Shown here: positions 18,401 to 26,952 of the stretch, one piece after another
How the letters are laid out: each line of letters begins with the position of its first letter
How positions within the stretch are numbered: position 1 is the first letter of the stretch
DNA from: Bacteroidota bacterium
GTDB taxonomy: Bacteria > Bacteroidota > Ignavibacteria > Ignavibacteriales > Melioribacteraceae
Direction: 5' to 3'
DNA: 64,000 nucleotides
Assembly (NCBI GenBank): GCA_018818165.1
Contig: JAHISP010000071.1
Location: 248,001-312,000, forward strand
Notes under the pieces: generated by a model
Told to the model about the DNA's origin: nothing
Seen by the model: only the letters and a program-made list of their open reading frames with translations
Database searches by the model: none
Made by a program: the position numbers and the translations under genes

Positions 18401-19624
18401 ATGAAAAAGAACGTCTTTAAAAATGGTTATCGTTTTTTGTTATTTATTATTCTTATTGGTTCATCAGGTTGTATGGATACAATATTTGGACCGAGTGTTG
18501 ACGTACGTACTAAATTGGATATGAATAATAAAATGGATTTATTTAAAGATCCAATAATAAAAGCAGAAATACTTGAACAAATTATGTCTCAGCGCCCAGA
18601 TAGCACTTTTGTATATTCCGACTTTGAACCTATCTCTGAAAAGGATTTCGAAAAAATATACTACTTAAATTTATACTATAGAAATATTTCAAGTTTAGAG
18701 GGGCTTCAATATTGTACTAATCTGAGGACTCTTTTTATACAAAACAATCCCATCAAAGATTTATCTCCCTTGACAAAGTTAGAACATTTGAGCAGTATAA
18801 ATATTACAACATGCAATTTAAGCGATATATCAGCACTATTTTCAATTAAATCTTTAACACAACTTGAAGCAGGCAATAACAGAATATCAAACGTTGAAGG
18901 AATAGATAATCTTGTGAACCTTCAAGAATTGAATCTTAGTTACAATCAAATAAAAAGTATTTCATTTAGACAAAAATTGCCGGAATTAAGAAAGTTGGTG
19001 ATTGGATCAAATGGACTATCAGAGATAAATGGTGATTTTAGTGATAGCAAAATTGAGGAGCTTTTTCTAACTAGTAATAATTTAGGAAATATATCTTTCA
19101 TTTCAGAACTTAAGAATCTAAAATCACTTTCGTTAGGCTACAATAGTAAAATTACAGATTTTTCTTCTTTATATAATCTTGAAAATCTAGAGTTAATTGA
19201 TTTACGATATGTAAACGTAGGTGATATTAATTTTATTGCTAAAAATACCAACTTAAAAAACGTGGCTATTCGTGGAAATAATATTGACAATATTGACGTT
19301 CTATCTTCATTAAAAGATCTTGAAGTACTACAAATTGAAGACAACAATATTTCGGATATATCTTTAATATCGAATTTTAAGAAGTTAAGATACATTGGTG
19401 CAAGCAATAATAAAATAACAAACATTGATCAAATAAAATTACTTGACTATTTAAATTATCTTGACTTGAGAAATAATAATATTACAGATTTAACTAGTAT
19501 AATAGAGTGTAATGGTATGCGTAATGGTACTTACCTTAATATAAGGGAGAATCCTTTAAGCGAAAAGGCAATAAATGAACAAATACCATCCCTTAAGGCA
19601 AGAGGTGTTTATGTTGATTTTTAA
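18401..19624 (+). CDS. Leucine-rich-repeat lipoprotein (internalin/SDS22 type)
   Basis: 407 residues. Signal peptide with lipobox SSGC (C24), a spacer to about residue 95, then roughly thirteen LRRs of the 22-residue SDS22/internalin pattern (LTQLEAGNNRISNVEGIDNL, LVNLQELNLSYNQIKSI...). Probably surface-exposed and protein-binding. Ribosome site AAAGGGGATG precedes the ATG. Flanked by repeat-rich, gene-poor DNA, so it may be accessory. No sortase or T9SS signal at its C-terminus. Confidence 0.85.
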   Translation: MKKNVFKNGYRFLLFIILIGSSGCMDTIFGPSVDVRTKLDMNNKMDLFKDPIIKAEILEQIMSQRPDSTFVYSDFEPISEKDFEKIYYLNLYYRNISSLEGLQYCTNLRTLFIQNNPIKDLSPLTKLEHLSSINITTCNLSDISALFSIKSLTQLEAGNNRISNVEGIDNLVNLQELNLSYNQIKSISFRQKLPELRKLVIGSNGLSEINGDFSDSKIEELFLTSNNLGNISFISELKNLKSLSLGYNSKITDFSSLYNLENLELIDLRYVNVGDINFIAKNTNLKNVAIRGNNIDNIDVLSSLKDLEVLQIEDNNISDISLISNFKKLRYIGASNNKITNIDQIKLLDYLNYLDLRNNNITDLTSIIECNGMRNGTYLNIRENPLSEKAINEQIPSLKARGVYVDF

Positions 19625-19947
19625 TAAAATGTGTTGTTGTTGAATCTGTTAAAGTTTTTCAAGGGAAAACACCTTAGCAGCAAGTATGTATATTATAAAT
19701 AATAAATTGAGTCACTAAGAATAATAATTTAGAGAACATGATTATAAAAGAAGAAAAAGAAGTAAGTGGATATTAGTTCAGGAAAGATCTTAATGTAGTT
19801 CTTGATGTTCATAAAAAGCGTTTGATTGTTCACTTCTTCTAGAAATAAAATAAACCACTCCAAAAAGGTGGAAAATAAAAAATTAATTAATGGCGACCCC
19901 GATTTATAGGGATAACACGTATTTAGGCATTTTTGAGCGAGAATAAT
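19625..19947. other. Intergenic region before the methyltransferase gene
   Basis: About 320 bases with no open frame of interest. A purine-rich segment (GAAGAAAAAGAAGT, 19750-19763) and its approximate complement (CACTTCTTC, 19831-19839) could pair across 70 bases; CCAC/GTGG near 19855-19878 forms a weak hairpin. Nothing else recognised. Confidence 0.4.
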
Positions 19948-20508
19948 ATGAAAGATGAAAGAACTAGAATTTGCCCAGTTGAGCTTGCAAATTCACTCGA
20001 CAGTAAAATCAGAAGGTGGTTACAAAACCCAAAAAAAATATTAAATCCTTATGTTAAAGAAGGTATGAAGGTTCTTGATGTTGGTTGTGGTCCTGGGTTT
20101 TTTTCAATCGAATTAGCCAAAATGGTTGGTAAAAGTGGAAAAGTATTCTCAGTTGATTTGCAAGAAGGAATGCTTCAAAAAATTAGTAATAAAATTAAGG
20201 GAACACCTCTTGAAGGAATTATTAACCTTATAAAATGTGAACAAGATAAAATCATTGTACCTGAAAAAGTTGATTTTATATTAGCTTTTTATATGGTTCA
20301 CGAAGTTCCAAATAAAGAAATATTGTTTGAAACATTGAAAAATACTTTGAATGAAAAAGGAGAATTTTTAATTGTAGAGCCAAAATTCTTTCATGTTTCT
20401 CAAAAGGAATTTGATTTAACAATAGAAAAAGCAAAGGCTGTAGGATTTAAAGTAACAAAGGGTCCAAAGTTACCTTTTAGTTTTTCAACAATATTAAAAA
20501 ATATTTAA
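19948..20508 (+). CDS. Class I SAM-dependent methyltransferase
   Basis: 186 residues from ATG 19948 (a TTG at 19933 is also open). Motif I is VLDVGCGPGFFSIELAK, followed by VFSVDLQEGML (acidic ribose-binding residue) and FILAFYMVHEVPN, then LIVEPKFFHVS. This is a small-molecule or quinone/sterol-like methyltransferase of the Methyltransf_11/31 group; the N-terminal CPVELANSLDSKIRRWLQNP resembles the corrinoid- or arsenite-type group, but no substrate can be assigned. Alone between two repeat-rich stretches. Confidence 0.88.
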   Translation: MKDERTRICPVELANSLDSKIRRWLQNPKKILNPYVKEGMKVLDVGCGPGFFSIELAKMVGKSGKVFSVDLQEGMLQKISNKIKGTPLEGIINLIKCEQDKIIVPEKVDFILAFYMVHEVPNKEILFETLKNTLNEKGEFLIVEPKFFHVSQKEFDLTIEKAKAVGFKVTKGPKLPFSFSTILKNI

Positions 20509-20532
20509 CGTTATATAGTATTGATACCGAAG

Positions 20533-20556
20533 AAAACTGAGGTATAATTCAGTTTT
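20533..20556 (+). terminator. Hairpin after the methyltransferase gene
   Basis: AAAACTGA (20533-20540) and TCAGTTTT (20549-20556) form a perfect stem 25 bases after the stop, with only a short T-run. It immediately precedes the tandem hairpin array and is not one of its units. Confidence 0.5.
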
Positions 20557-20560
20557 TCGC

Positions 20561-20833
20561 CGTGATGAAATGCTCAAAGCGAGAAATAGTAAAAAGTGGA
20601 GCTTCGGACAAATGTCCAAAGCAAGAAAAAGCAAAAAGTGAAGCAATTATCAAATGATAATTGAGAGAAATATCAAAAAGGGAGTAATTATCAAACGATA
20701 ATTGCAAGACCAACAGAAAAGTGAAGCAATTATCAAATGATAATTGGAAGAAATATCAAAAAGGGAGCAATTATCAAACGATAATTGCAAGACCAAAAGA
20801 AAAGTAAAGCAATTATCAAATGATAATTGAGAA
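20561..20833 (+). repeat. Tandem array of seven hairpin units, period 42/41
   Basis: Seven units have tetraloops starting at 20568, 20610, 20652, 20693, 20735, 20776 and 20818, that is spacings 42, 42, 41, 42, 41, 42. Units 3, 5 and 7 contain CAATTATC-AAAT-GATAATTG; units 4 and 6 contain (C/T)AATTATC-AAAC-GATAATTG, so an 83-base dimer repeats. Unit 2 has a different stem, GCTTCGGAC-AAAT-GTCCAAAGC (8 of 9 pairs), with the same loop and register; unit 1 is degenerate. Purine-rich linkers (GAGAGAAATATCAAAAAG or CAAGACCAACAGAAAAG) join the hairpins. Not coding: the period is not a multiple of three and stops are frequent. Confidence 0.85.
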
Positions 20834-20857
20834 TATACACAAGAAAGGAATGAAGTA

Positions 20858-20947
20858 AGTAATTTGACAAGTAGAATATATTTATAGAAGTTACAAAGTG
20901 GAAATTTTGTTGAAAGTAGGAAAATGATATTATTAAATATGGGCTAA
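20858..20947 (+). pseudogene. Relic of a T9SS type A sorting domain
   Basis: In one frame this reads SNLTSRIYL-stop-KLQSGNFVESRKMILLNMG-stop. It matches the last 30 residues of T9SS sorting domains, for example SNLSSGVYFYRLKSRNFVETKKLILLR at the end of the very next gene. A single in-frame TAG (20885-20887) and a Gly-to-Arg change mark decay. It ends 2 bases before the ATG of the large T9SS cargo gene. No upstream body of the old gene remains: the hairpin array lies where it should be. Confidence 0.75.
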
Positions 20948-20949
20948 AA

Positions 20950-23900
20950 ATGAAGAAGACAATTATTTTATTTGCATTAATTTTTACATCTGTTATGTTT
21001 GGGCAAATTACTGAACAAACCGAAAAATATAGAAGTGATAACTATGGTAACATACAGAATCGAAGAGAATCTTTAATCGATGGTAATTTAGTACGTACAC
21101 TATTTTATAACAATGGCGAAATAGCTCAATGGCCCTTTTCACCATCTGGAGAATGGCCAAGTGGTTCAGGGCATGGCTATATTGATGGTATGACTTTATT
21201 AGTTGCAGCAGAAGTTTTAACTGACGATGGAGTTGTGCATCCATTACAAACATCATACAGAGAATGGATGGATCGAGATCCTGTAACTGGTACACTTTTG
21301 GGGTTTGAGCCTCTGCCTGGTTATTCAAGAATTAATTCTGAAGACTGTGCGATATCTACTAACCCTAATACATGGCCAGAGAGTTGGCCCAAAGTACTAC
21401 CAAATGTTGATGATAGTTGGAATGGTTATTGGTATGGATACTTTGGTCGTGGAGTTAAAAATGCTGATTTTGAGACATTTTATGTTATGGATGATTCAAA
21501 AGATGAGGAGTTTGCAAGGCCACCATATAATTTCCATCCAATAAGTTCTGATCATAATAGGGGAGGACTTGGACTTCGCGTAGAAGTAAGAAATTTTGCT
21601 TGGTCTGAACAAATAGCTGAGGATATTTCATTTTGGCACTATGATATTATAAACATATCAGACTATAGTTATGAAAAGACTATTTTCGGATTTTATATTG
21701 ATTCTGGAGTTGGTGGAAGTAATGATGGTGCAGATGATATGGCATCTTTTGACTCATTCCAAGATATGGTTTATTGTTTTGATTATGATGGGCTTGGTTA
21801 TCCAGGTTCTTGGAAAACTGGATATGTTGGATACGCATATTTAGAGAGTCCAGGTAATAATTATGATGGAATTGATAATGATGATGATGGCATGGTAGAT
21901 GAAAGCAGATCTGATTGGGTTGATAATGATGGAGACTGGGTTGGTTACACTGACTTAAATAACAATGGGAAATGGGATGCAGATGCAAATGAACCGCTAA
22001 ATGATGATGTTGGTGAAGATGGGCTTGGACCCTTAGACGCGCATTATATTTCACCAGATACTGGTGAAGGTGATGGAATCCCTACCGATGGTGAACCTAA
22101 CTTTGATAGAACAGATAAAGATGAATCCGATCAAATTGGTTTAACAAGTTTATCAATCTACCGCTTAGGTGATGGTGGAACTGGTGGTGGTTGGCCCAAA
22201 GATGACGAATCAATGTGGTTAAAGATGCAACCAGGTAATTTTGATACATTACTTCAAAAAGCAAACATAAGTATGGTTATGGGCTCAGGTCTGTTTCCAT
22301 TAAACCTTAATGACAGAGATAGATTATCAACGGCTATAATATTTGGGTATGATTTGGATGATTTGCTGTTGAATAAAATAGTAGCTCAGAATATTTATAA
22401 TAATAATTACAAAATAGATGAGGTTAAATATTTAATTCCAGTTACATTGACTTATCCAGTTTCAGACGATACAGTAAGTGGAATAATTGATGTCAAATGG
22501 AATACTGGTTATTACTCAAATCCGAAGACAATTACAAACATTTATATTTCAAGTGATGGTAGATATTTTGAAAAAATTGGTTCAGAATTAGCTAATTCTG
22601 GAAGTTTTAGCTTAAATACAGAGAACTATTCCGATGGAATATTTTACAAAATTAGAATTAATTGTTATGATGGACACCTCTTTGGCGAAGCAGAAACTGA
22701 AAGTAGGTTTATAATTAATAATGCTGGAAATGGAGTACCTCAAGCGAAATTTTACTCCCCAGCAGAGAAACAAAAAATAGAGGGAGAATATGAAATTATG
22801 TTTGTTGGTGGTGATGCAGACGGAGACAAATCAACTATTTCACTCTATTATGGGACTTCAATAAATTTTGATAACTCAAATCTTATTGTTGAAAATCTTT
22901 CAGACAATATTACATCATATCTTTGGAACACAATGGATGTAGCAAACAATTCACAGTATTATCTCTTTGCAAAAATTCAAAATAGTTTTAATAATGAAGT
23001 TGCTATATCAAAACCGTTTTCAATCGAGAATGATAGAAACCTTACAAAGGGTGAACTACTAACAACTAATAAATCCTCAAGAGGAACTGGTGATTTCTAT
23101 TTTTCATCAATAAACCCAAATGCAATTCTCGCAAATCAATATAGAATAGATTTTGTTGAATTAACAGATTCTACAGATATCGGTTATAATTTGTTTGATC
23201 TAAGCAATAATGAATACGTTTTTGAGAACCAAATAATAGGCTTGAAAAATGAAAGTCCCTTTTTCAATGGTGGAAGACTAACAATTTACAATGATACAGA
23301 AGAAAGAATTATTGATTCGTTAACTTATTGGGAAGTTGGGAATAGTAATTTATTAATATATGTGTTTCCAGATTATACTTCCCCTTCCCGAAATACAATT
23401 TGGGAGGAAGATTTTACACTCACATTTATGGATAGTGATTTATACACTACACCATTTTTTAGGCTTAAAAGTAACATCCAAATTATTTCAATGAGTGATA
23501 GTTCAAACGTTGATTATGAAATATTTGATAACGATTTGAGTGGGGATCTGACTTTCAATGATGAACTTGTAATAATAAAATATATAGGTACTGCATATAG
23601 ACTAACCTGGAGAATTCAGTTCAGTAATAATTTACCCCCAAATATTCAACCAATATTTCCTTCCACTGGAGATGTTTTTAAGATTACAACAACTAAAAAA
23701 TTCAAAGCAGGTGATCAAATATTCTTTAATACTGATATGTTAGTTGGAATACGAAAAAATGGATTAGATATTCCAACAGAATTTTCACTTTCACAAAATT
23801 ATCCAAATCCGTTTAACCCAAGTACGATAATTAAATATTCAATTCCACGTAGTGCAGAATACCACTCTGTGCAACATACAACATTAAAAGTGTTTGATAT

Positions 23901-24057
23901 TCTAGGTCGTGAAGTCGCGACGCTTGTAAATAAACAACAAAATGCGGGGAATTATGAGGTTATTTTTAATGCTTCAAATCTTTCGTCTGGTGTTTATTTT
24001 TATAGATTGAAAAGTAGAAATTTTGTTGAAACAAAGAAATTGATACTCTTGCGGTAA
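20950..24057 (+). CDS. T9SS type A sorting-domain secreted protein
   Basis: 1035 residues. Signal peptide MKKTIILFALIFTSVMFG; a large N-terminal domain; an Asp-rich, probably calcium-binding stretch at about 305-390 (NDDDGMVDES, DLNNNGKWDADANEP); Ig/FN3-like beta domains at about 495-700; and a C-terminal sorting domain from about residue 945 (SLSQNYPNPFNPSTIIKYSIP ... TLKVFDILGREVATLVN ... GVYFYRL). The last segment directs export through PorU-type T9SS and attachment to the surface. The family is common in Ignavibacteria; its activity is unknown. No clear ribosome site; the region upstream is a gene relic. Confidence 0.9.
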   Translation: MKKTIILFALIFTSVMFGQITEQTEKYRSDNYGNIQNRRESLIDGNLVRTLFYNNGEIAQWPFSPSGEWPSGSGHGYIDGMTLLVAAEVLTDDGVVHPLQTSYREWMDRDPVTGTLLGFEPLPGYSRINSEDCAISTNPNTWPESWPKVLPNVDDSWNGYWYGYFGRGVKNADFETFYVMDDSKDEEFARPPYNFHPISSDHNRGGLGLRVEVRNFAWSEQIAEDISFWHYDIINISDYSYEKTIFGFYIDSGVGGSNDGADDMASFDSFQDMVYCFDYDGLGYPGSWKTGYVGYAYLESPGNNYDGIDNDDDGMVDESRSDWVDNDGDWVGYTDLNNNGKWDADANEPLNDDVGEDGLGPLDAHYISPDTGEGDGIPTDGEPNFDRTDKDESDQIGLTSLSIYRLGDGGTGGGWPKDDESMWLKMQPGNFDTLLQKANISMVMGSGLFPLNLNDRDRLSTAIIFGYDLDDLLLNKIVAQNIYNNNYKIDEVKYLIPVTLTYPVSDDTVSGIIDVKWNTGYYSNPKTITNIYISSDGRYFEKIGSELANSGSFSLNTENYSDGIFYKIRINCYDGHLFGEAETESRFIINNAGNGVPQAKFYSPAEKQKIEGEYEIMFVGGDADGDKSTISLYYGTSINFDNSNLIVENLSDNITSYLWNTMDVANNSQYYLFAKIQNSFNNEVAISKPFSIENDRNLTKGELLTTNKSSRGTGDFYFSSINPNAILANQYRIDFVELTDSTDIGYNLFDLSNNEYVFENQIIGLKNESPFFNGGRLTIYNDTEERIIDSLTYWEVGNSNLLIYVFPDYTSPSRNTIWEEDFTLTFMDSDLYTTPFFRLKSNIQIISMSDSSNVDYEIFDNDLSGDLTFNDELVIIKYIGTAYRLTWRIQFSNNLPPNIQPIFPSTGDVFKITTTKKFKAGDQIFFNTDMLVGIRKNGLDIPTEFSLSQNYPNPFNPSTIIKYSIPRSAEYHSVQHTTLKVFDILGREVATLVNKQQNAGNYEVIFNASNLSSGVYFYRLKSRNFVETKKLILLR

Positions 24058-24169
24058 AAAAAAGACAATTCTTTAGCAATGCATAAATGTTGGAGGAGGC
24101 AAGAAAAACCAAAAGAGAAGCTTTTATTAAATATTAACTTTATAAACTTAAAAAAGGAGGAATATTGTC

Positions 24170-24475
24170 ATGTCAGGAAAATTCAAAACTACATGGTTTT
24201 ACTCATCTTTGGATACTTACAAAAAGAAAGTTGGATTATTAAAAAAGAAGGAAGAAGATTTATATTCCGAAAGAAGCGTAAATTTTGAAGAATATGCCTC
24301 AACCCTTCAGCAAAAATATGAAGAATTTGATGCCGATGGCTACGATGTAATTAATGTTGTTCCAATTTCTATGGGTCAATCGGAACAATGCGTGCAAACC
24401 AATAACAATTATGTTGGTGATGTAGGGTTTTCAATTACTCGTGGAGCAGTTGTTATTGGGAAAAAAAAGGATTAA
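24170..24475 (+). CDS. Small hypothetical protein
   Basis: 101 residues (MSGKFKTTWFYSSLDTYKK...), a coiled-coil-prone lysine/glutamate-rich first half (KKKVGLLKKKEEDLYSERS) and a beta-like second half (DGYDVINVVPISMGQSEQC...DVGFSITRGAVVIGKKK). A strong Shine-Dalgarno AAAGGAGG lies nine bases before the ATG, which supports real translation. It has no signal peptide and no recognised family. The DGYDVINVVPI pattern recalls small proteins with a ligand-binding strand but no assignment is made. A MITE-like element begins 28 bases after its stop. Confidence 0.65.
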   Translation: MSGKFKTTWFYSSLDTYKKKVGLLKKKEEDLYSERSVNFEEYASTLQQKYEEFDADGYDVINVVPISMGQSEQCVQTNNNYVGDVGFSITRGAVVIGKKKD

Positions 24476-24502
24476 ACCTTTTCCATTCTGTTGAGGAACA
24501 TT

Positions 24503-24631
24503 GAGTCTGTCTCAAAACTCAATAATTATCATGCTGAATTTATTTCAGCATCTATTTTTATCCCAAATGCGTAGCTTCAGATTCTGATCCCGAAAGCCTT
24601 CGGGACAGAATGACTGTTTTGAGACAGCCTC
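24503..24631. mobile_element. MITE-like element with 6-bp target duplication
   Basis: Terminal inverted repeats GAGTCTGTCTCAAAAC (left) and, reverse-complemented, GAGGCTGTCTCAAAAC (right) differ at one base. The 129-bp element is flanked on both sides by AACATT (24497-24502, 24632-24637), a perfect direct repeat typical of a target-site duplication. Inside are two hairpins, ATGCTGAA/TTCAGCAT and TCCCGAA/TTCGGGA. No transposase is encoded, so it would be moved in trans by an insertion sequence with matching ends. Confidence 0.8.
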
Positions 24632-24787
24632 AACATTCCTTGTCAGAAAAGTGAAATATATTGCATGGGAAGTTTGAGGCAAAAAATGTTCATCATTGAA
24701 CCTCAAAATTGAAAGTGAAAAGGTTGAATTGCAAAGCTAACGGTTGGCAAAATATATAAATTACGGTTGAATTAAATTAGAATAAAA

Positions 24788-24864
24788 GCTCCAAGATTTC
24801 AGAAACCTTGGAGCCTTACTTGATTGTTTACTCAAGTTAATTCTTTGTAACGGTCTTTAAACTT
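24788..24864 (-). pseudogene. Copied 3' tail of a DUF6249 gene plus terminator
   Basis: The stem GCTCCAAG/CTTGGAGC with its ten-base loop region (24788-24814) is the same as the terminator at 26321-26351. Beyond it, the minus strand reads KF-KDRYKE, matching the last residues KFEEKDKDRYKE of the DUF6249 protein at 26372, with a 12-base deletion and one inserted base before the stop. So the 3' end of that gene and its terminator exist twice, 1.5 kb apart; this copy is truncated. Confidence 0.7.
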
Positions 24865-24877
24865 TTACCGGCGAGTA

Positions 24878-25072
24878 ATGGTAATGGTTGACGAGGCAAA
24901 ATATGGTACATTTGTAGGTGTAGTAGCTCAAATAATAGATGATATGAATGTTATAATAAAAAAGAGAAATAAAATGGTGGCACCAGTAAATACTAGAAAT
25001 GGATTTATAAATTTGAAATATCTGTCAAGGAATAGTCTTCGACAGCATGGTAATGAGTGTAATTTATGTTGA
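24878..25072 (+). CDS. Doubtful 64-residue ORF
   Basis: Open frame MVMVDEAKYGTFVGVVAQII... with no ribosome-binding site, starting inside the degenerated region after the DUF6249 tail copy. Composition is protein-like but no family is recognised. It could be a fragment left with the duplicated segment. Low confidence that it is expressed. Confidence 0.2.
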   Translation: MVMVDEAKYGTFVGVVAQIIDDMNVIIKKRNKMVAPVNTRNGFINLKYLSRNSLRQHGNECNLC

Positions 25073-25146
25073 GGAATAATGTTCCTTGGAAGCATAAAAA
25101 TTAGTAACTTTTATTTCAAAATTATTAAGTATGTAGGATACTTTAA

Positions 25147-26274
25147 ATGAAGGCCTCTTTTTATACAGAAATTTTCATAATCCTTTTCTTTTTCTCATTT
25201 GTAACCTCATTTTCACAAAAAAATCAATTACATACAATTTCAGGAACAATAACTGAGAAAGAAACAGGTAACCCGATACCACTAGTAAATGTTTATTTAG
25301 ATGGAACTACTATAGGCACTACCACAAATCTAAATGGACAATACACTATTACTAATATTCCAACTGATACTTATCAAATTATTGCCTCAATGATTGGTTT
25401 CGAGCAAGAAAAGAAAAGCATTCAATTTACTAAGAAATCAACCACTCAAATAAATTTTAGACTTAAAACTCGCAGTTATAAACTTGACGAAATAAGTATT
25501 ATAACCGAAAGAGATTACGTTTGGAATAACAATGCAGACCTTTTTCAAGAGCAATTCCTTGGGACTTCAATAAATTCCGAAGAATGTAAAATTGTTAATA
25601 GAGAGATTCTTGATTTTGTAAAAACTAAGGATGTTCAATTAATAGCTAAAGCCAAATCTCCATTGGTTGTAGTGAATAAGGCTTTAGGGTACAGAGTTTT
25701 TTTCGATTTAAAAGAATTTGAACTCTCAAATAGTAAAGAAATTAATTACAATGGTAATACGCGTTTTGAGGAATTAATTCCAAAAAATAGAAATCAAAAA
25801 ATTGAGTGGGAAGAAAAAAGAAAAGAAGCATACAATGGCTCACAAAGGCACTTCCTAACTTCGCTATGTAAAAACCAACTGATTGAAAACGGATTTTACA
25901 CTTATAAACTCAGTGAACCAAATTGGGGAAATCTTAGACGTCAAGATTATTTAATTCCTAATTTATCAGGGGCTTTACAGAAAGTTTCTGAATCAGAATG
26001 GAGTTTACTATTTGATGATTATATAATGATAAAATACGTAGATGAATGGGAAGAAGAGGGATTCAAGACTTATCGTAATTATTTAGGGAGTAATATTTAC
26101 AAAGTGCTTAATTTCCAAACTTCATGGATTAAACTACTATATGGATATGTGATTTTTGATAATAATGGGAATCTAATTGAGGATTTTAAGAATATTAAAG
26201 TCTTTGGTTATTGGGGTTGGCAAAGAGTCGCTGATTTGTTGCCCACAAATTATCTTCCACAAGAAATAGAGTAA
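25147..26274 (+). CDS. Carboxypeptidase-regulatory-like domain protein, exported
   Basis: 375 residues. Signal peptide IFIILFFFSFVTSFSQ, then a beta-sandwich CarboxypepD_reg-like domain at about 28-112 (TISGTITEKETGNPIPLVNVYLDGTTIGTTTNLNGQYTI), the plug-associated module found at the N-terminus of SusC/TonB-dependent receptors. No barrel or plug follows; the rest is a soluble region rich in aromatic residues. It fits the Bacteroidota family of short CarboxypepD_reg proteins of unknown role, probably periplasmic. Convergent with the DUF6249 gene, sharing the terminator between them. Confidence 0.85.
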   Translation: MKASFYTEIFIILFFFSFVTSFSQKNQLHTISGTITEKETGNPIPLVNVYLDGTTIGTTTNLNGQYTITNIPTDTYQIIASMIGFEQEKKSIQFTKKSTTQINFRLKTRSYKLDEISIITERDYVWNNNADLFQEQFLGTSINSEECKIVNREILDFVKTKDVQLIAKAKSPLVVVNKALGYRVFFDLKEFELSNSKEINYNGNTRFEELIPKNRNQKIEWEEKRKEAYNGSQRHFLTSLCKNQLIENGFYTYKLSEPNWGNLRRQDYLIPNLSGALQKVSESEWSLLFDDYIMIKYVDEWEEEGFKTYRNYLGSNIYKVLNFQTSWIKLLYGYVIFDNNGNLIEDFKNIKVFGYWGWQRVADLLPTNYLPQEIE

Positions 26275-26320
26275 TCTTATAATTTCTTTTACCATTTAGG
26301 AGAAGAACACTTAGAAAAAA

Positions 26321-26351
26321 AAGCTCCAAGATTTCAGAAACCTTGGAGCTT
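26321..26351. terminator. Bidirectional terminator
   Basis: AAGCTCCAAG (26321-26330) and CTTGGAGCTT (26342-26351) pair perfectly. An A-run precedes the stem, giving T-run termination on the minus strand. It lies between two converging genes. A second copy of stem and loop is at 24788-24814. Confidence 0.8.
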
Positions 26352-26371
26352 GTTAGGTTGTTTTCTCAAAT

Positions 26372-26722
26372 TTATTCTTTGTAACGATCTTTATCTTTTT
26401 CTTCAAACTTTCTGCCAGCAAAAAATGCTACAATAAAACCAATTCCAGTGCCAACAAAAATTAGGAAAGGAATCCATTCTTCCACAAGAGTAAACACATT
26501 TATTAACAAACCAATTCCTAAACCAAGACCGAAGAATAAGATAATAATTCCAGCTTTTAGTAAAGCATATGGATATTCTCTTTTTTTAAATATTTCCTTA
26601 ATAAATTCAATATCTAATCCACGCTCAATAACCATTTGTTTTTCACGTGATCGATAATAAATAAATGTTGCAAGAACAGCTCCGGTAACTAAAAACAATA
26701 TTATGGGTATTAAAAATTCCAT
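26372..26722 (-). CDS. DUF6249 membrane protein
   Basis: 116 residues. An N-terminal membrane helix (FLIPIILFLVTGAVLATFIYY), then RSREKQMVIERGLDIEFIKE, the typical DUF6249 juxtamembrane part, then two further helices (LLKAGIIILFFGLGLGIGLLIN; IPFLIFVGTGIGFIVAFFAG) and a charged C-terminus KFEEKDKDRYKE. Small inner-membrane protein of unknown function, often beside ECF sigma genes as here (divergent). AAAGGAG precedes the ATG. Confidence 0.8.
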   Translation of the reverse strand: MEFLIPIILFLVTGAVLATFIYYRSREKQMVIERGLDIEFIKEIFKKREYPYALLKAGIIILFFGLGLGIGLLINVFTLVEEWIPFLIFVGTGIGFIVAFFAGRKFEEKDKDRYKE

Positions 26723-26952
26723 TTTATTTCTCCTTTTGTTATGATTAAAAACTATTTATTTCTATCTTCTGTGCTTAAGACAATGGTCTTTGATGAAAGG
26801 TTACAAGTAAGAAGATAAATAATTAGTGTAACCTTTTATATGTAATTATGTCTAAAGTGCAGTAGAAATTCCAATTGTAAATTGCTTGATACAAAATGAA
26901 TGCAGATTAGGAATTGTCTCAAATTTGGATCAAAAATCTTTAGTTAAACAAA

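Noticed and set aside
20561-20833. CRISPR array
   Set aside because: Units are palindromic and linkers are repeated in two types rather than unique spacers; no cas genes.
21680-22054. His-rich minus-strand ORF
   Set aside because: Shadow of the Asp/Asn-rich calcium-binding stretch of the T9SS protein.
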